Shown here in pieces: positions 1-10,393 of a stretch of DNA of 64,000 nt. This DNA comes from Pleomorphomonas sp. T1.2MG-36 (GTDB lineage Bacteria; Pseudomonadota; Alphaproteobacteria; Rhizobiales; Pleomorphomonadaceae). The translations under genes and the position numbers were made by a program. Where the stretch lies: the NCBI RefSeq assembly GCF_950100655.1, contig NZ_CATNLY010000001.1:930001-994000 (forward strand), given 5' to 3'. The notes under the pieces are model-generated. The model did no database searches. It worked only from the letters and a program-made list of their open reading frames with translations, and had not been told where the DNA came from. Position 1 is the stretch's first letter. Each line of letters opens with the position of its first letter.

Positions 1-1
1 G

Positions 2-418
2 ATCATCGAGTTCTATTTCAAGAGCGACGAGCTCAAGGACCCGATGGTCTCCGAAGAGCACATCACCGCCTTCGGCTGGGCCTCGCCGCAGGAAATCGAC
101 GACATCATGGCGCTGGCCATCCGCGTCAACGACTTCCTGGCCGGTCTGTTCCTCGGCGTCGGCATCCGTCTCGTCGACTTCAAGATGGAATGCGGCCGCC
201 TCTGGGAAGGCGACATGATGCGCATCGTCGTTGCCGACGAGATCAGCCCCGACAGCTGCCGCCTGTGGGACATCGCCACCGGAGATCGCCTCGACAAGGA
301 TCGCTTCCGCAAGGACATGGGCGGTCTCGTCGAGAGCTACACCGAAGTCGCCCGCCGCCTCGGCATCCTCAACGAGTCCGAGCAGACGCGCCCGTCCGGC
401 CCGACGCTGGTGAAATGA
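2..418 (+). CDS. purC: SAICAR synthase PurC, 3' part
   Basis: This is the C-terminal 138 residues of phosphoribosylaminoimidazole-succinocarboxamide synthase, an ATP-dependent purine-synthesis enzyme that joins aspartate to CAIR. The frame is open from base 2, so the gene's start lies outside the window. The segment has the family signatures VDFKMECGR and [15 protein letters not shown], the latter in the nucleotide/substrate site, and ends at a typical C-terminus (GPTLVK). purS follows about 115 bp downstream beyond a hairpin. Identity is secure; only the 5' end is missing. Confidence 0.96.
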   Translation: MIEFYFKSDELKDPMVSEEHITAFGWASPQEIDDIMALAIRVNDFLAGLFLGVGIRLVDFKMECGRLWEGDMMRIVVADEISPDSCRLWDIATGDRLDKDRFRKDMGGLVESYTEVARRLGILNESEQTRPSGPTLVK

Positions 419-486
419 AGACAGGCGCTGCGCAAAGCGGCGCCACCAAAGGCTGGGACGCCGCGAAAACCGACTTGTGAATCCGA

Positions 487-520
487 GAACGCCGGGTTAT
501 TCCCCCGGCGTTCTTCATTT
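487..520 (+). terminator. hairpin between purC and purS
   Basis: GAACGCCGGG (487-496) pairs perfectly with CCCGGCGTTC (504-513) across a 7-base loop and is followed by TTCATTTTC. The shape is that of a weak intrinsic terminator or attenuator. It sits only 14 bp before the purS start, so it may set the purC to purSQ expression ratio rather than end the operon. Confidence 0.55.
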
Positions 521-533
521 TCGGGATACGGCC

Positions 534-776
534 ATGAAAGTGCGCGTCACCATCACCCTCAAGGCGGGCGTTCTCGACCCGCAGGGCAAGGCGATCGAGG
601 GCGCGTTGCGCGGCCTCGGGTTTGCCGGCATCGACGGCGCCCGCCAGGGCAAGATCGTCGATCTGGCCCTGGCCGAGACCGACCCGGACAAGGCTCGCGC
701 CACGGTCGCCGACATGTGCGAGAAGCTGCTCGCCAACACCGTCATCGAGAACTACGACATCGCCGTTCTCGGCTGA
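534..776 (+). CDS. purS: FGAM synthase subunit PurS
   Basis: PurS is the small 80-residue subunit of the three-part formylglycinamidine synthase (PurS-PurQ-PurL), where it helps pass ammonia from PurQ to PurL. The protein starts MKVRVTITLKAGVLDPQGKA, the family's usual N-terminus, and has the expected alpha/beta size. An in-frame start 57 bases earlier would run through the upstream hairpin and is not used here. It is followed by a small membrane-protein gene and then purQ, so subunits of one complex are expressed together. Confidence 0.95.
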   Translation: MKVRVTITLKAGVLDPQGKAIEGALRGLGFAGIDGARQGKIVDLALAETDPDKARATVADMCEKLLANTVIENYDIAVLG

Positions 777-783
777 AGCCAGC

Positions 784-903
784 ATGACCGACGGCTCCGA
801 CGATACGCGCCGGATCATTCGTTTCATGCTGATCAAGGCGGCGATCTTCATCGGCGTTCCCATCGTTGCCGCCACCCTTGCCGTCCTGTTCCTGATGCCC
901 TGA
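784..903 (+). CDS. small one-helix membrane protein in pur cluster
   Basis: This is a 39-residue protein with a charged N-terminus ([11 protein letters not shown]) followed by one hydrophobic segment, about residues 17-38, ending LFLMP. It lies between purS and purQ with gaps of 7 and 20 bp, so it is almost certainly co-transcribed. Small membrane proteins at this position occur in other alphaproteobacteria and have been named for their association with FGAM synthase, but no biochemical role is known to me. A role tethering the PurSQL complex to the membrane would be speculation. Confidence 0.7.
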   Translation: MTDGSDDTRRIIRFMLIKAAIFIGVPIVAATLAVLFLMP

Positions 904-923
904 CCTTTCGAGGAGAACACGAT

Positions 924-1595
924 ATGCGCTCGGCCGTCGTCCTCTTTCCCGGCTCCAACCGCGACCACGACATGGTCAAGGCCCTGCACTCGGTCACCGG
1001 CATCCAGCCGACCGTCGTCTGGCATCAGGACGCGACGCTGCCGGATGTCGACCTGATCGTTCTGCCCGGCGGCTTCTCCTACGGCGACTATCTGCGTTGC
1101 GGCGCCATCGCCGCCCGCTCGCCGGCCATGTTGGACGTGGCGAGGAAGGCCAAGGCGGGCGTTCGCGTCCTCGGCGTCTGCAACGGCTTCCAGATCCTCA
1201 CCGAGGCGGGCCTTCTGCCCGGCGCGCTGATGCGCAACGCCCACCTTCGCTTCGTCTGCAAGGAAGTGAAGCTCGAGGTTACCAACAACGACACCGACTT
1301 CACCCGCGCCTACGCCAAGGGCCAGGTGATCCGCTGCCCGGTGGCTCATCACGACGGCAACTATTTTGCCGACCCGGAAACCCTGGCGCGCCTCGAGGGC
1401 GAGGGCCGCGTGGCCTTCCGCTACGCCGACGGCACGAATCCCAACGGCTCGATCAACGATATCGCCGGCATCCTCAACGACGCCGGCAACGTGCTGGGCA
1501 TGATGCCGCACCCCGAAAATCTGATCGAAGCCCTGCACGGCGGTCTCGACGGTCGCGGTCTGTTCGAGAGCGTCGTCACCTCCATCGCTGCCTGA
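924..1595 (+). CDS. purQ: FGAM synthase glutaminase subunit PurQ
   Basis: PurQ is a class I glutamine amidotransferase of 223 residues that releases ammonia from glutamine for PurL. The nucleophile is Cys86 in GVCNGFQ, and the other triad residues are His196 and Glu198 in MMPHPEN. The N-terminal [14 protein letters not shown] is typical. AGGAGA at 911-916 is a good ribosome site for the ATG. It is a separate subunit, as in Gram-positive and alphaproteobacterial purines, unlike the fused enzyme of Escherichia coli. Confidence 0.97.
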   Translation: MRSAVVLFPGSNRDHDMVKALHSVTGIQPTVVWHQDATLPDVDLIVLPGGFSYGDYLRCGAIAARSPAMLDVARKAKAGVRVLGVCNGFQILTEAGLLPGALMRNAHLRFVCKEVKLEVTNNDTDFTRAYAKGQVIRCPVAHHDGNYFADPETLARLEGEGRVAFRYADGTNPNGSINDIAGILNDAGNVLGMMPHPENLIEALHGGLDGRGLFESVVTSIAA

Positions 1596-1780
1596 CGCGG
1601 TCGGTGCACCATCGGTTGTGATTGTGCACATTGACAGTTATTGCGAGCCGATTAACCTCTACTTTTCCCAAAAAGCAGATAGCGTTCCGTTTTTTCCGCA
1701 CGGCCGGCTTCGGTAACCATTTGTCTGTCACGAACGGGCATCTGTGTTAACTGGATCAACATTGGCCGGAGCGTTCTGCC

Positions 1781-2347
1781 ATGCTGTCTCGCCTGGTGTT
1801 CTACGGTCGCACCAACGTCAAAATCGGTGAGTCTGCCGGGATGATCAAAAGCATCCTGGCGGCGGCAAGTGAGTATAGCCCAGCTTCCGGACTGACCGGC
1901 GGCTTGGTCTTCAACGAGAAGTACATGATGGAGGCCATCGAAGGCGCGCGCGAGCAGGTCTCGAAGCGCCTGCGGCTGCTGTTCGAAGACCCTCGCATCG
2001 AAGATCTGACGGTTCTCGCCATCACCACCATCGACAAGCGGGTGTTCGAGGGCTGGGCCGTCGGCTACGCCGGCCGAACCATCGACGCCGAGCGCCTCTA
2101 TCTGAAATACAGCCCGACGGTCGACATCAACCCGACGACCATGTCGGCGGCGGCGGTACTCGACTTCGTGCGGGAATTCTGCGCCCTCGATACGCTTTAC
2201 GTGCAGCGCACCGGGCTTGCCGACCTGCGTTCGCCGACCCTGCCGCCGCAGCCGCCGGCCGCCGCGCTGCGCCCTGCGCCGCCCAGGCAGGACCCGCCGG
2301 TCGAGACCATCAGGGTCGTCAACACCAAGACCATGGCATCAATCTGA
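1781..2347 (+). CDS. BLUF-fold protein lacking key flavin residues
   Basis: This is a 188-residue protein whose first ~100 residues follow the BLUF blue-light sensor fold: RLVFYGR, GLTGGLVFNEKYMM, IEG and FEGWAVGYAG. Tyr8 is present. The conserved Asn four residues before the GLTG motif is Ser33, and the Gln of the FxQxLEG motif is replaced by Glu51; the semi-conserved Trp is present and the Met near it is Val. Those Asn and Gln residues bond the flavin and drive the photocycle, so classical photochemistry is doubtful. Residues ~140-188 form a Pro/Arg-rich tail. The gene sits between purQ and purL behind a 185-bp gap and probably has its own promoter. Confidence 0.8.
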   Translation: MLSRLVFYGRTNVKIGESAGMIKSILAAASEYSPASGLTGGLVFNEKYMMEAIEGAREQVSKRLRLLFEDPRIEDLTVLAITTIDKRVFEGWAVGYAGRTIDAERLYLKYSPTVDINPTTMSAAAVLDFVREFCALDTLYVQRTGLADLRSPTLPPQPPAAALRPAPPRQDPPVETIRVVNTKTMASI

Positions 2348-2476
2348 GGACGGCCACCGTTCGCGCCTGAAAAATAGCCGACACCCTGTTTTTTGTGCCG
2401 CCGCTTTCTTGCGGTTTTGCGCCAGTCGTTCTATCCCCTGCCCCAACCGCCGGCCCGGTCTCCAGGGGGTTTGCCC

Positions 2477-4681
<2,205 letters not shown>

Positions 4682-4815
4682 GCACGGCCGATCCGGATCT
4701 GCGGAATATGCTCGAAGGTGTCAGCCCGGAGCATTTCCTTTTTGACCGGATGATGCCATCTGATCGAAGGGTGCCGGGCGACTCCCGGCCGGCAACGAGA
4801 AGAAGGATGCTCGAC

Positions 4816-5046
4816 ATGGCCATGCAGGCAAGAGACATCGAGGCGATGATCAAGGAAGCGCTGCCGGACGCCAGCGTCGAAATCCGCGATCTTGCCGGAG
4901 ACGGCGATCATTATTCGGCCATCGTCGTATCGGAAGCCTTCCGCGGCCTGTCGCGGGTCAAGCAGCATCAACTCGTTTACGACGCACTCAAAGGAAAAAT
5001 GGGTGGCGAGCTGCATGCCCTTGCACTTCAGACCAGCGCGCCTTAA
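4816..5046 (+). CDS. BolA family protein
   Basis: This is a 76-residue BolA/IbaG-family protein. Such proteins pair with monothiol CGFS glutaredoxins in [2Fe-2S] cluster handling and iron sensing. It has the alpha/beta core DASVEIRDLAGDGDHYSAIVV and the conserved QHQLVYDAL and ELHALALQT, including the invariant C-terminal His. Three ATGs lie close together; 4816 has AGAAGG at the right spacing. The partner gene grxD starts 51 bp downstream, an adjacency conserved in alphaproteobacteria that supports a joint role. Confidence 0.93.
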   Translation: MAMQARDIEAMIKEALPDASVEIRDLAGDGDHYSAIVVSEAFRGLSRVKQHQLVYDALKGKMGGELHALALQTSAP

Positions 5047-5097
5047 CTTTGAATGCTTCCAATTCGGACCTTGAATCCGATCGACCGAGGTAGACCC

Positions 5098-5439
5098 ATG
5101 GCTGACATCAAGTCGTTCATCGACAACGAAGTGAAGAGCAACGATATCGTCCTGTTCATGAAGGGCACGCCGGACTTTCCACAGTGCGGCTTCTCCGGGC
5201 AGGTCGTGCAGATCCTCGGCTACCTCGGCGTGCCGTTCAAGGGCGTCAACGTGCTGGACAACCCCGAACTGCGCGATGGCATCAAGGCCTATTCCAACTG
5301 GCCGACGCTGCCGCAGCTCTACGTGAAGGGCGAATTCGTCGGCGGCTGCGACATCGTCCGTGAGATGTTCCAGAAGCAGGAGCTTCAGGCTCACCTGAAG
5401 GAGGCCGGTATCGCCGTCAACGAGGCGGCCGCGGAGTAA
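5098..5439 (+). CDS. grxD: monothiol glutaredoxin GrxD
   Basis: This is a 113-residue monothiol glutaredoxin with the diagnostic CGFS active site at Cys30 (PQCGFSGQV). Glutathione-site residues [16 protein letters not shown] follow. Such proteins carry a glutathione-ligated [2Fe-2S] cluster in dimers or in a heterocomplex with BolA, encoded immediately upstream. The upstream in-frame ATG at 5053 would add 15 unconserved residues. A strong intrinsic terminator lies 27 bp after the stop. Confidence 0.97.
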   Translation: MADIKSFIDNEVKSNDIVLFMKGTPDFPQCGFSGQVVQILGYLGVPFKGVNVLDNPELRDGIKAYSNWPTLPQLYVKGEFVGGCDIVREMFQKQELQAHLKEAGIAVNEAAAE

Positions 5440-5466
5440 GGTCAGGCCACTGCCGATGCGTTTTGG

Positions 5467-5503
5467 AAAGCCCTCGTCGCTGCGTCGACGGGGGCTTTTC
5501 GTT
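5467..5503 (+). terminator. intrinsic terminator after grxD
   Basis: AAAGCCC (5467-5473) pairs with GGGCTTTT (5492-5499), with a partly paired TCGTCG/CGTCGACG core, and is followed by CGTTTG. It ends the purine/bolA/grxD transcription unit. Confidence 0.8.
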
Positions 5504-5900
5504 TGTCGCAAGAGCCTAAAGCCCGCCACGGACAGCCTTCAAGCGCCAGGAAAGCCGGTTTTTAGCCGTCCATCGAAGAAATTTTCGCGCAAAACGCTGG
5601 GGCTTTCGTGATCGCTCCCTGGCCATGTTCACATTGCCGGAGACCCGACATGACCAATCTCGGCCCGGTTTCCCGCAGGAGACCGAGGGTTTTTCCCGAT
5701 CCTCCGAATACGTTCAACTCCGTAGACACTTTTTCGCGACTTTCGTTCAACTGGATCGCTCGCATACGTCAGCGGCGACCGGTTTGAACGTGAACGGTCA
5801 AGCTCCAAATGAGGGTCATCGGCAGCGAACAAGACCTCCCCGCTGCCAAGACATGGAAGACGGCCTTCGACAGAAGACCACCCCAATTGGAGTAGACATC
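5504..5900 (+). other. non-coding leader before repeat protein
   Basis: About 400 bp with no convincing gene. The reading frame of the downstream protein is open through most of it, but the composition is not protein-like and the signal peptide begins only at 5901. It should hold the promoter and a long 5' leader. No clear -35/-10 pair or riboswitch fold was identified. Confidence 0.4.
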
Positions 5901-6401
5901 ATGAACACCAAGTTCCTTCTCACCGCCGCCCTCGCCGCCGCTCTGGTCCCCTCCATCGCCAGCGCCGCCGGCGTGACCTTCGACCCGGCCGCCCGCGACA
6001 ACGACCCGCAGTTCCTCAACACGTTCTTCAATGACGGTGGCGCCAACGCCGCTGCTGCCAAGGCCGACGCTGCCCGTTACGCCGCCGCCGAGCAGACCCT
6101 GAAGTCCGGCGCCGTGATCGGCACCCATGGTTCGGAAGCTGCGAGGGTCGTGACGACCTTCGACCCGGCCGCCCGTGACAACGACCCGCAGTTCAAGAGC
6201 GCCGTGGTTATCGAGAACCCGGCCAACGCTGCCGCCGCCAAGGCTGACGCCGACCGCTACGCGGCGGTCGAGCAGAACCTGAACTCGGGCGCCATGATCG
6301 GTACCCATGGTTCGGAAGGCGCGCGGATCGTAACGACCTTCGACCCGGCGGCCCGCGATAACGAGCCGCAGTTCAAGAACACGGTGGTGTTCGCCAACTA
6401 A
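5901..6401 (+). CDS. secreted repeat protein, unknown function
   Basis: This is a 166-residue protein with a Sec signal peptide (MNTKFLLTAALAAALVPSIASA). The mature part consists of repeats of about 60 residues. Each opens with T/VTFDPAARDN[D/E]PQF, passes through an Ala-rich stretch containing N-A-A-A-A-K-A-D-A and RYAA, and closes with SGAxIGTHGSE. There are two full copies and a third truncated after the opening motif. GGAG at 5889-5892 sets the start. No known domain was recognised. Location is probably periplasmic. The near-identical repeats suggest recent internal duplication. Confidence 0.8.
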   Translation: MNTKFLLTAALAAALVPSIASAAGVTFDPAARDNDPQFLNTFFNDGGANAAAAKADAARYAAAEQTLKSGAVIGTHGSEAARVVTTFDPAARDNDPQFKSAVVIENPANAAAAKADADRYAAVEQNLNSGAMIGTHGSEGARIVTTFDPAARDNEPQFKNTVVFAN

Positions 6402-6430
6402 GTCCGGAGCGTTTTGCTCCCTAAGGCATC

Positions 6431-6458
6431 GGGCCGTCCCAGTCGGGGCGGCCCTTTT
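6431..6458 (+). terminator. intrinsic terminator after repeat protein
   Basis: GGGCCGTCCC (6431-6440) pairs with GGGGCGGCCC (6445-6454), with one G-T wobble and an AGTC loop, followed by TTTTTG. It ends the secreted-protein transcript and stands only 9 bp from the end of the convergent ArsR-SRPBCC gene. Confidence 0.85.
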
Positions 6459-6466
6459 TGCGTCGC

Positions 6467-7252
6467 TCAGGCGCCCGGCCGCCCCGGCATGTCGAAGCTT
6501 CGACCCGTTTCCACCAGCGTCTTCAGGCGCGAGATCGCCTCGACCCAGCCGGCCGACACCATGCGGCTGGTGGTCGTATCGCCACCGAAGTCGTCATGCA
6601 CCAGCGTCAGTTTCGTGGCTCCGACGCCGGCCGGCTCCAGCTCCCAGGTGACACGCGATGGCGGGTCTCCCGCCACGTCTTCCGACCAGCGCGCGGCAAA
6701 GCTGTGGGACAGGCGCTTGGGCGGCGTCAGCTCAAGCAGCTCGCCGACGATCATCGCATGTCCCCCCAACAGGAACTCGATCTTGCCGCCGACACGCCAC
6801 TCGGTGCGCGAGGTCATGTTGAAGTGCTGCCAGAGCGGCGTCTTCTCATCGTCGGTGAGAACCGCCCATACCGCCTCGGGCGAGGCGTCGATGAAAAGCT
6901 CGTAAACGTGCTTCGGCTTGACCGTCACAGTATTCATTTTGGCTATCCCCTGCTGAAATCCGCCCTTGAGGTCGGCGAGACCGCGCGCAAACGGCGAGGC
7001 GTAGCGCGAGATCCAGCGATCGCTCACGTCCTGAATGGGAACCGGGTTGAGATAGTGGAACTTCTCGCGCCCGACCTTGCGGGTGACCACCAGCCCGGCT
7101 TCCTCAAGGACGCCGAGATGCTTCATCACCGCGAAGCGTGACAGTGGCAGACAGCCTTCGAGCTCGCCCAACGTCCGGCCGTCCCGCTGCCTGAGGGCGT
7201 CCAGCAGTTGGCGACGGTGCGCACTGGCGAGGGCATCGAAAACGTCAGCCAT
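6467..7252 (-). CDS. ArsR-type regulator fused to SRPBCC domain
   Basis: This 261-residue protein joins two domains. Residues 1-90 form an ArsR-like winged helix (FDALASAHRRQLLDAL, SRFAVMKHLGVLEEAGLV). Residues ~105-250 form an AHSA1/SRPBCC ligand-binding fold (ASPEAVWAVLTD, EWRVGGKIEF, LELTPPKRLSHSF). In similar fusions the second domain may bind a hydrophobic ligand that controls DNA binding. No cysteine metal site of the classical ArsR type is visible. A TTGACA/TATTAT promoter lies so close to the ATG that the message may be leaderless. The serine hydrolase gene is divergent and is a possible target. Confidence 0.88.
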   Translation of the reverse strand: MADVFDALASAHRRQLLDALRQRDGRTLGELEGCLPLSRFAVMKHLGVLEEAGLVVTRKVGREKFHYLNPVPIQDVSDRWISRYASPFARGLADLKGGFQQGIAKMNTVTVKPKHVYELFIDASPEAVWAVLTDDEKTPLWQHFNMTSRTEWRVGGKIEFLLGGHAMIVGELLELTPPKRLSHSFAARWSEDVAGDPPSRVTWELEPAGVGATKLTLVHDDFGGDTTTSRMVSAGWVEAISRLKTLVETGRSFDMPGRPGA

Positions 7253-7258
7253 GGGGAT

Positions 7259-7288
7259 ATAATATGTTCCAATTTAGTAACGTGTCAA
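7259..7288 (-). promoter_or_regulatory. promoter of ArsR-SRPBCC gene, possibly leaderless
   Basis: On the minus strand, TTGACA (7288-7283) is followed after 18 bp by TATTAT (7264-7259), which ends only 6 bp before the ATG at 7252. No Shine-Dalgarno sequence lies between, so transcription would begin at or next to the start codon. GTAAC occurs as a direct repeat (7277-7281 and 7293-7297) flanking the -35 element and could be an autoregulatory operator. Confidence 0.5.
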
Positions 7289-7443
7289 TATGGTAACCTA
7301 TCACAGCGTGATGGACCACCTCATGGCAGGTATAGCCCGACTCGCCAGTCTCCTGCCAAAACCGGACATGCGAAAAATTAGGATGCAAACCGCAGCCGCA
7401 GGGCGGCGGCGTTTGCCGCGAGCAATTCCAGGGAGAGAGCGAA

Positions 7444-8565
7444 GTGGGCAGAACGGGGCAGTTTTCCAGGCTAGACACCGTCGTCGACAATGCCATCGGG
7501 CGGACCATCGTCGGCGCCAACATATTGATCAAGCTGAAGGGTGAGCTCGTCTACAGCCGACAGGCCGGCTTTCTCGATCGCGAGGCCGACAGGCCGATGA
7601 GGTCTCGCACCCTCTTTCGCCTGGCATCCGTCAGCAAGCCGATGGTTTCGGTGGCGGCATTGGCCATGGTGGAAGCCGGCAAGTTCCGCCTCGACGATCC
7701 CGTGACGCATTACCTGCCCGATTTCAGGCCCCGTCTTGCCGACGGCAGCGCGCCGACCATCACCATTTCTCATCTGATGACCCACACGTCGGGCCTCAGC
7801 TATGACCTCGACATTGGCAACGGCAAGCCGGCGTCCGGCGGCACTGGCCCCTCCGACTTCGACCTTGCCGAGAACGTCGCCCGCATCTCCGCCCTCCCCC
7901 TCGCCTTCCCGCCCGGAACGGGCTGGCGCTATTCTGTCGCCATCGACGTGCTGGGCGCCGTCATGGAGGCGGCCGAAGGACGCTCGTTACAGGAGATCGT
8001 CAAGGCTTACGTCACCGATCCCCTCGGCATGGCCGACACGGCCTTCCGACCGCTGGATCCGAGTCGCCTCGCCGTCGCCTATGCCGATGGCACGCCACCG
8101 ACCCGGATGGGCGAGATCGAACGCGTCAAGGATGGCGAGGGCTTCGTGGAGTTCTGGTCCGGGCGCGCCTTCGACGAGACGGCCTTCCCGTCCGGCGGCG
8201 CCGGCATGATCGGCTCGGCCGAGGACTTCCTGACCTTCCTTGAGGCCATGCGCAAGGGCGGTGCGCCGATTCTCTCCGCGGCCTCCATGGCGCTCCTCAC
8301 CGAGGCGCGCACGGTGGACCTCGATCCGGCGCCGTCGGGCCAGGGCTACTCGCACGGCTGGTCGATCTACCGCGACCCTTCCTTGCAGAAGATGCCATGC
8401 AAGCCCGGCACCTGGGCCTGGGGCGGCATTTACGGCAATCAGTGGTACGTCGATCCGGAAACCGGCCTCACGATCGTCAGCTTCACCAACACCGCCGTCG
8501 AAGGCTGCAACGGCGCCTTCCCGAAGGACATCTTCCGCGCCGTCTATGCGGATCTCGGCCACTGA
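7444..8565 (+). CDS. serine hydrolase, class C beta-lactamase fold
   Basis: This 373-residue enzyme belongs to the beta-lactamase/esterase family VIII superfamily. The catalytic SxxK is Ser62-Val-Ser-Lys65 (LASVSKPMV), and the second motif is Tyr-Ser-Val in GWRYSVAIDVLGAV, the form common in esterase-like members rather than the YxN of true beta-lactamases. THTSGLSYDL is also typical. No signal peptide is apparent, so a cytoplasmic esterase or peptidase is more likely than an antibiotic-hydrolysing enzyme. The start is GTG behind a GGAGAG ribosome site. Confidence 0.88.
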   Translation: MGRTGQFSRLDTVVDNAIGRTIVGANILIKLKGELVYSRQAGFLDREADRPMRSRTLFRLASVSKPMVSVAALAMVEAGKFRLDDPVTHYLPDFRPRLADGSAPTITISHLMTHTSGLSYDLDIGNGKPASGGTGPSDFDLAENVARISALPLAFPPGTGWRYSVAIDVLGAVMEAAEGRSLQEIVKAYVTDPLGMADTAFRPLDPSRLAVAYADGTPPTRMGEIERVKDGEGFVEFWSGRAFDETAFPSGGAGMIGSAEDFLTFLEAMRKGGAPILSAASMALLTEARTVDLDPAPSGQGYSHGWSIYRDPSLQKMPCKPGTWAWGGIYGNQWYVDPETGLTIVSFTNTAVEGCNGAFPKDIFRAVYADLGH

Positions 8566-8572
8566 ACGGCAA

Positions 8573-8598
8573 AAAGGCCGCCCTGCGGGGCGGCCTTT
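8573..8598. terminator. bidirectional terminator, hydrolase/rpsD
   Basis: AAAGGCCGCCC (8573-8583) pairs perfectly with GGGCGGCCTTT (8588-8598) around a TGCG loop. Flanking A and T runs on the two strands let it serve both the serine hydrolase and the convergent rpsD. Confidence 0.85.
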
Positions 8599-8625
8599 CC
8601 ACATGTCCGAAGCTTCGGAACCCTA

Positions 8626-9243
8626 TCAGCGCGAGTAATACTCGACGACCAGGTTCGGCTCCATCTTGACGGCGTAGGGAACGTCGGCCAGGCCCGGCAC
8701 GCGGACCAGCTTGGCGACCTTCTTGGCGGTATCGACCTCGATATAGTCGGGCGTATCGCGCTCGGCGAGCTCGACCGACTCGAGAACCAGAGCCAGTTCC
8801 TTGGACTTCTGGCGAACTTCGATCACGTCGCCGATCTTGCAGCGGTACGAACCGACGTTGACCTTGCGGCCGTTGACGGTGACATGGCCGTGGTTGACGA
8901 ACTGACGAGCCGCGAACGGAGTCGGCACGAACTTGGCGCGGTAGACGACGGCGTCGAGACGGCTCTCGAGCAGGCCGATCAGCGCTTCCGAGGTGTCGCC
9001 ACGCAGGCGGACGGCCTCTTCGTAAATCTTGTAGAACTGCTTCTCGCTGAGGTCACCGTAGTAACCCTTCAGCTTCTGCTTGGCGCGCAGCTGCAGACCG
9101 TAGTCCGAGGTCTTGCCCTTGCGGCGCTGGCCATGCTGGCCGGGGCCGTATTCACGCTTGTTGACCGGGCTCTTCGGGCGACCCCAGAGGTTCTCGCCCA
9201 TGCGGCGGTCGATCTTGTACTTTGCACTATGGCGCTTAGACAT
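8626..9243 (-). CDS. rpsD: 30S ribosomal protein S4
   Basis: This is a 205-residue S4, a primary 16S rRNA-binding protein needed for small-subunit assembly. It begins [21 protein letters not shown], the form common in alphaproteobacteria. It contains the S4 RNA-binding domain ([32 protein letters not shown], residues ~92-125) and ends VVEYYSR. It stands alone rather than in the alpha ribosomal operon, which is usual for this class. The 199 bp upstream should contain its promoter. Confidence 0.98.
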   Translation of the reverse strand: MSKRHSAKYKIDRRMGENLWGRPKSPVNKREYGPGQHGQRRKGKTSDYGLQLRAKQKLKGYYGDLSEKQFYKIYEEAVRLRGDTSEALIGLLESRLDAVVYRAKFVPTPFAARQFVNHGHVTVNGRKVNVGSYRCKIGDVIEVRQKSKELALVLESVELAERDTPDYIEVDTAKKVAKLVRVPGLADVPYAVKMEPNLVVEYYSR

Positions 9244-9442
9244 CGCGTATCCCGCTTTTTGTCAGTGTTCATTCAGGACGCGCGCCCTCCTCTGTTCCGT
9301 TGCGGTCCGAAGACCACCCGAAACCGACAGGGAAACACTGCGCGCGGCAGGTTCCCCACGGGACACGTGAACGGCCACGCCGGCTCCTCGTTACCAAGGA
9401 ACCGGCGGGTTGAGGGCTGAATAGTCGAGTGGGTGGCCGCTG

Positions 9443-10285
9443 TCAAACTGAAAGCGCGGCTTTGCCGGCTTTCAAGCCGCCATCGACGCCTTTTTCCGTC
9501 ACGGCGCCGAAAAGCCCCGTGCCTTCCTCAAAGCCAAAGTTCTCGAGCATGGCCTGGGCCGGCCGGCGACCGGTCGAGAAGAAACGATGCGGCGCCCCTT
9601 CGTCGCGCGACGGGCCGGCACCCGCCGTCACCGTCGCCACGCGCCGGGCAATGGCCGGGGCGGGATCGATCCATTCCACGGGCCAGGGCGCCAGCGCCTT
9701 CAGCCGATCGAGCACCAGCGGGTAATGAGTACAGGCGAGCACCACCGCGTCGGTACGCCTGCCGCCCTCCTCCACGAAGCAGGGCCCGATTTCCGCGAGA
9801 AGCTCGGCGTCGGTGACGGTTTCACCTGAGAACTGCCGCTCGACGAGCCCGGCCAGCACCTTGGAACCGACGAGGGTGAAACGGCAGTCGCCGCCGAAGG
9901 TGTCGATGAGGTCGTGCGTATAGTCGCGCTTCACCGTGCCCGGCGTCGCCAGCACGGAAGCCAGCCGCGACCGGCTGTGCTCCGCCGCCGGCTTCACCGC
10001 TGGCACCGTTCCGACGATCGGCAGTTTGAATCGGGCGCGCAGCGGCGGCAACACCAGGGTCGAGGCCGTGTTGCAGGCGATCACCAGCGCTGCCGGGTCG
10101 AGCACGGAGAGCGCCTCGTCCATCAACGACACGACTCGGTCGACCAGGACATCCGGCTCCAGCGCCCCATAGGGGAAGACGGCGAGGTCGGCGACATAAT
10201 CCATGCCGGCCTCCGGCAGCGCCTTGCCGATTTCGCGGGCGACCGAAAGACCGCCGACGCCACTGTCGAACACCAGGATGCGCAT
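9443..10285 (-). CDS. murI: glutamate racemase MurI
   Basis: This 280-residue racemase makes D-glutamate for peptidoglycan. The two catalytic cysteines are Cys71 in IACNTAST and Cys185 in LACTHYPL, and DSGVGGLSV is at the N-terminus. Length and motifs match the family. It lies downstream of the TrmJ-like gene on the same strand with a 108-bp gap, so co-transcription is possible but unproven. Confidence 0.97.
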   Translation of the reverse strand: MRILVFDSGVGGLSVAREIGKALPEAGMDYVADLAVFPYGALEPDVLVDRVVSLMDEALSVLDPAALVIACNTASTLVLPPLRARFKLPIVGTVPAVKPAAEHSRSRLASVLATPGTVKRDYTHDLIDTFGGDCRFTLVGSKVLAGLVERQFSGETVTDAELLAEIGPCFVEEGGRRTDAVVLACTHYPLVLDRLKALAPWPVEWIDPAPAIARRVATVTAGAGPSRDEGAPHRFFSTGRRPAQAMLENFGFEEGTGLFGAVTEKGVDGGLKAGKAALSV

Positions 10286-10393
10286 GGATTTTCCTAGAGC
10301 CTGCCCCGTTCATCCAGCCTTGGCAGCCGAATGCGGCGACATCGGGCCGAACGTCTCCATCCTCGGACCACCAGGGTTAACGAAGGATTGCGA

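Noticed and set aside
5625..5900. In-frame N-terminal extension of the repeat protein
   Set aside because: It would bury the clear signal peptide at 5901 and has non-protein-like composition.
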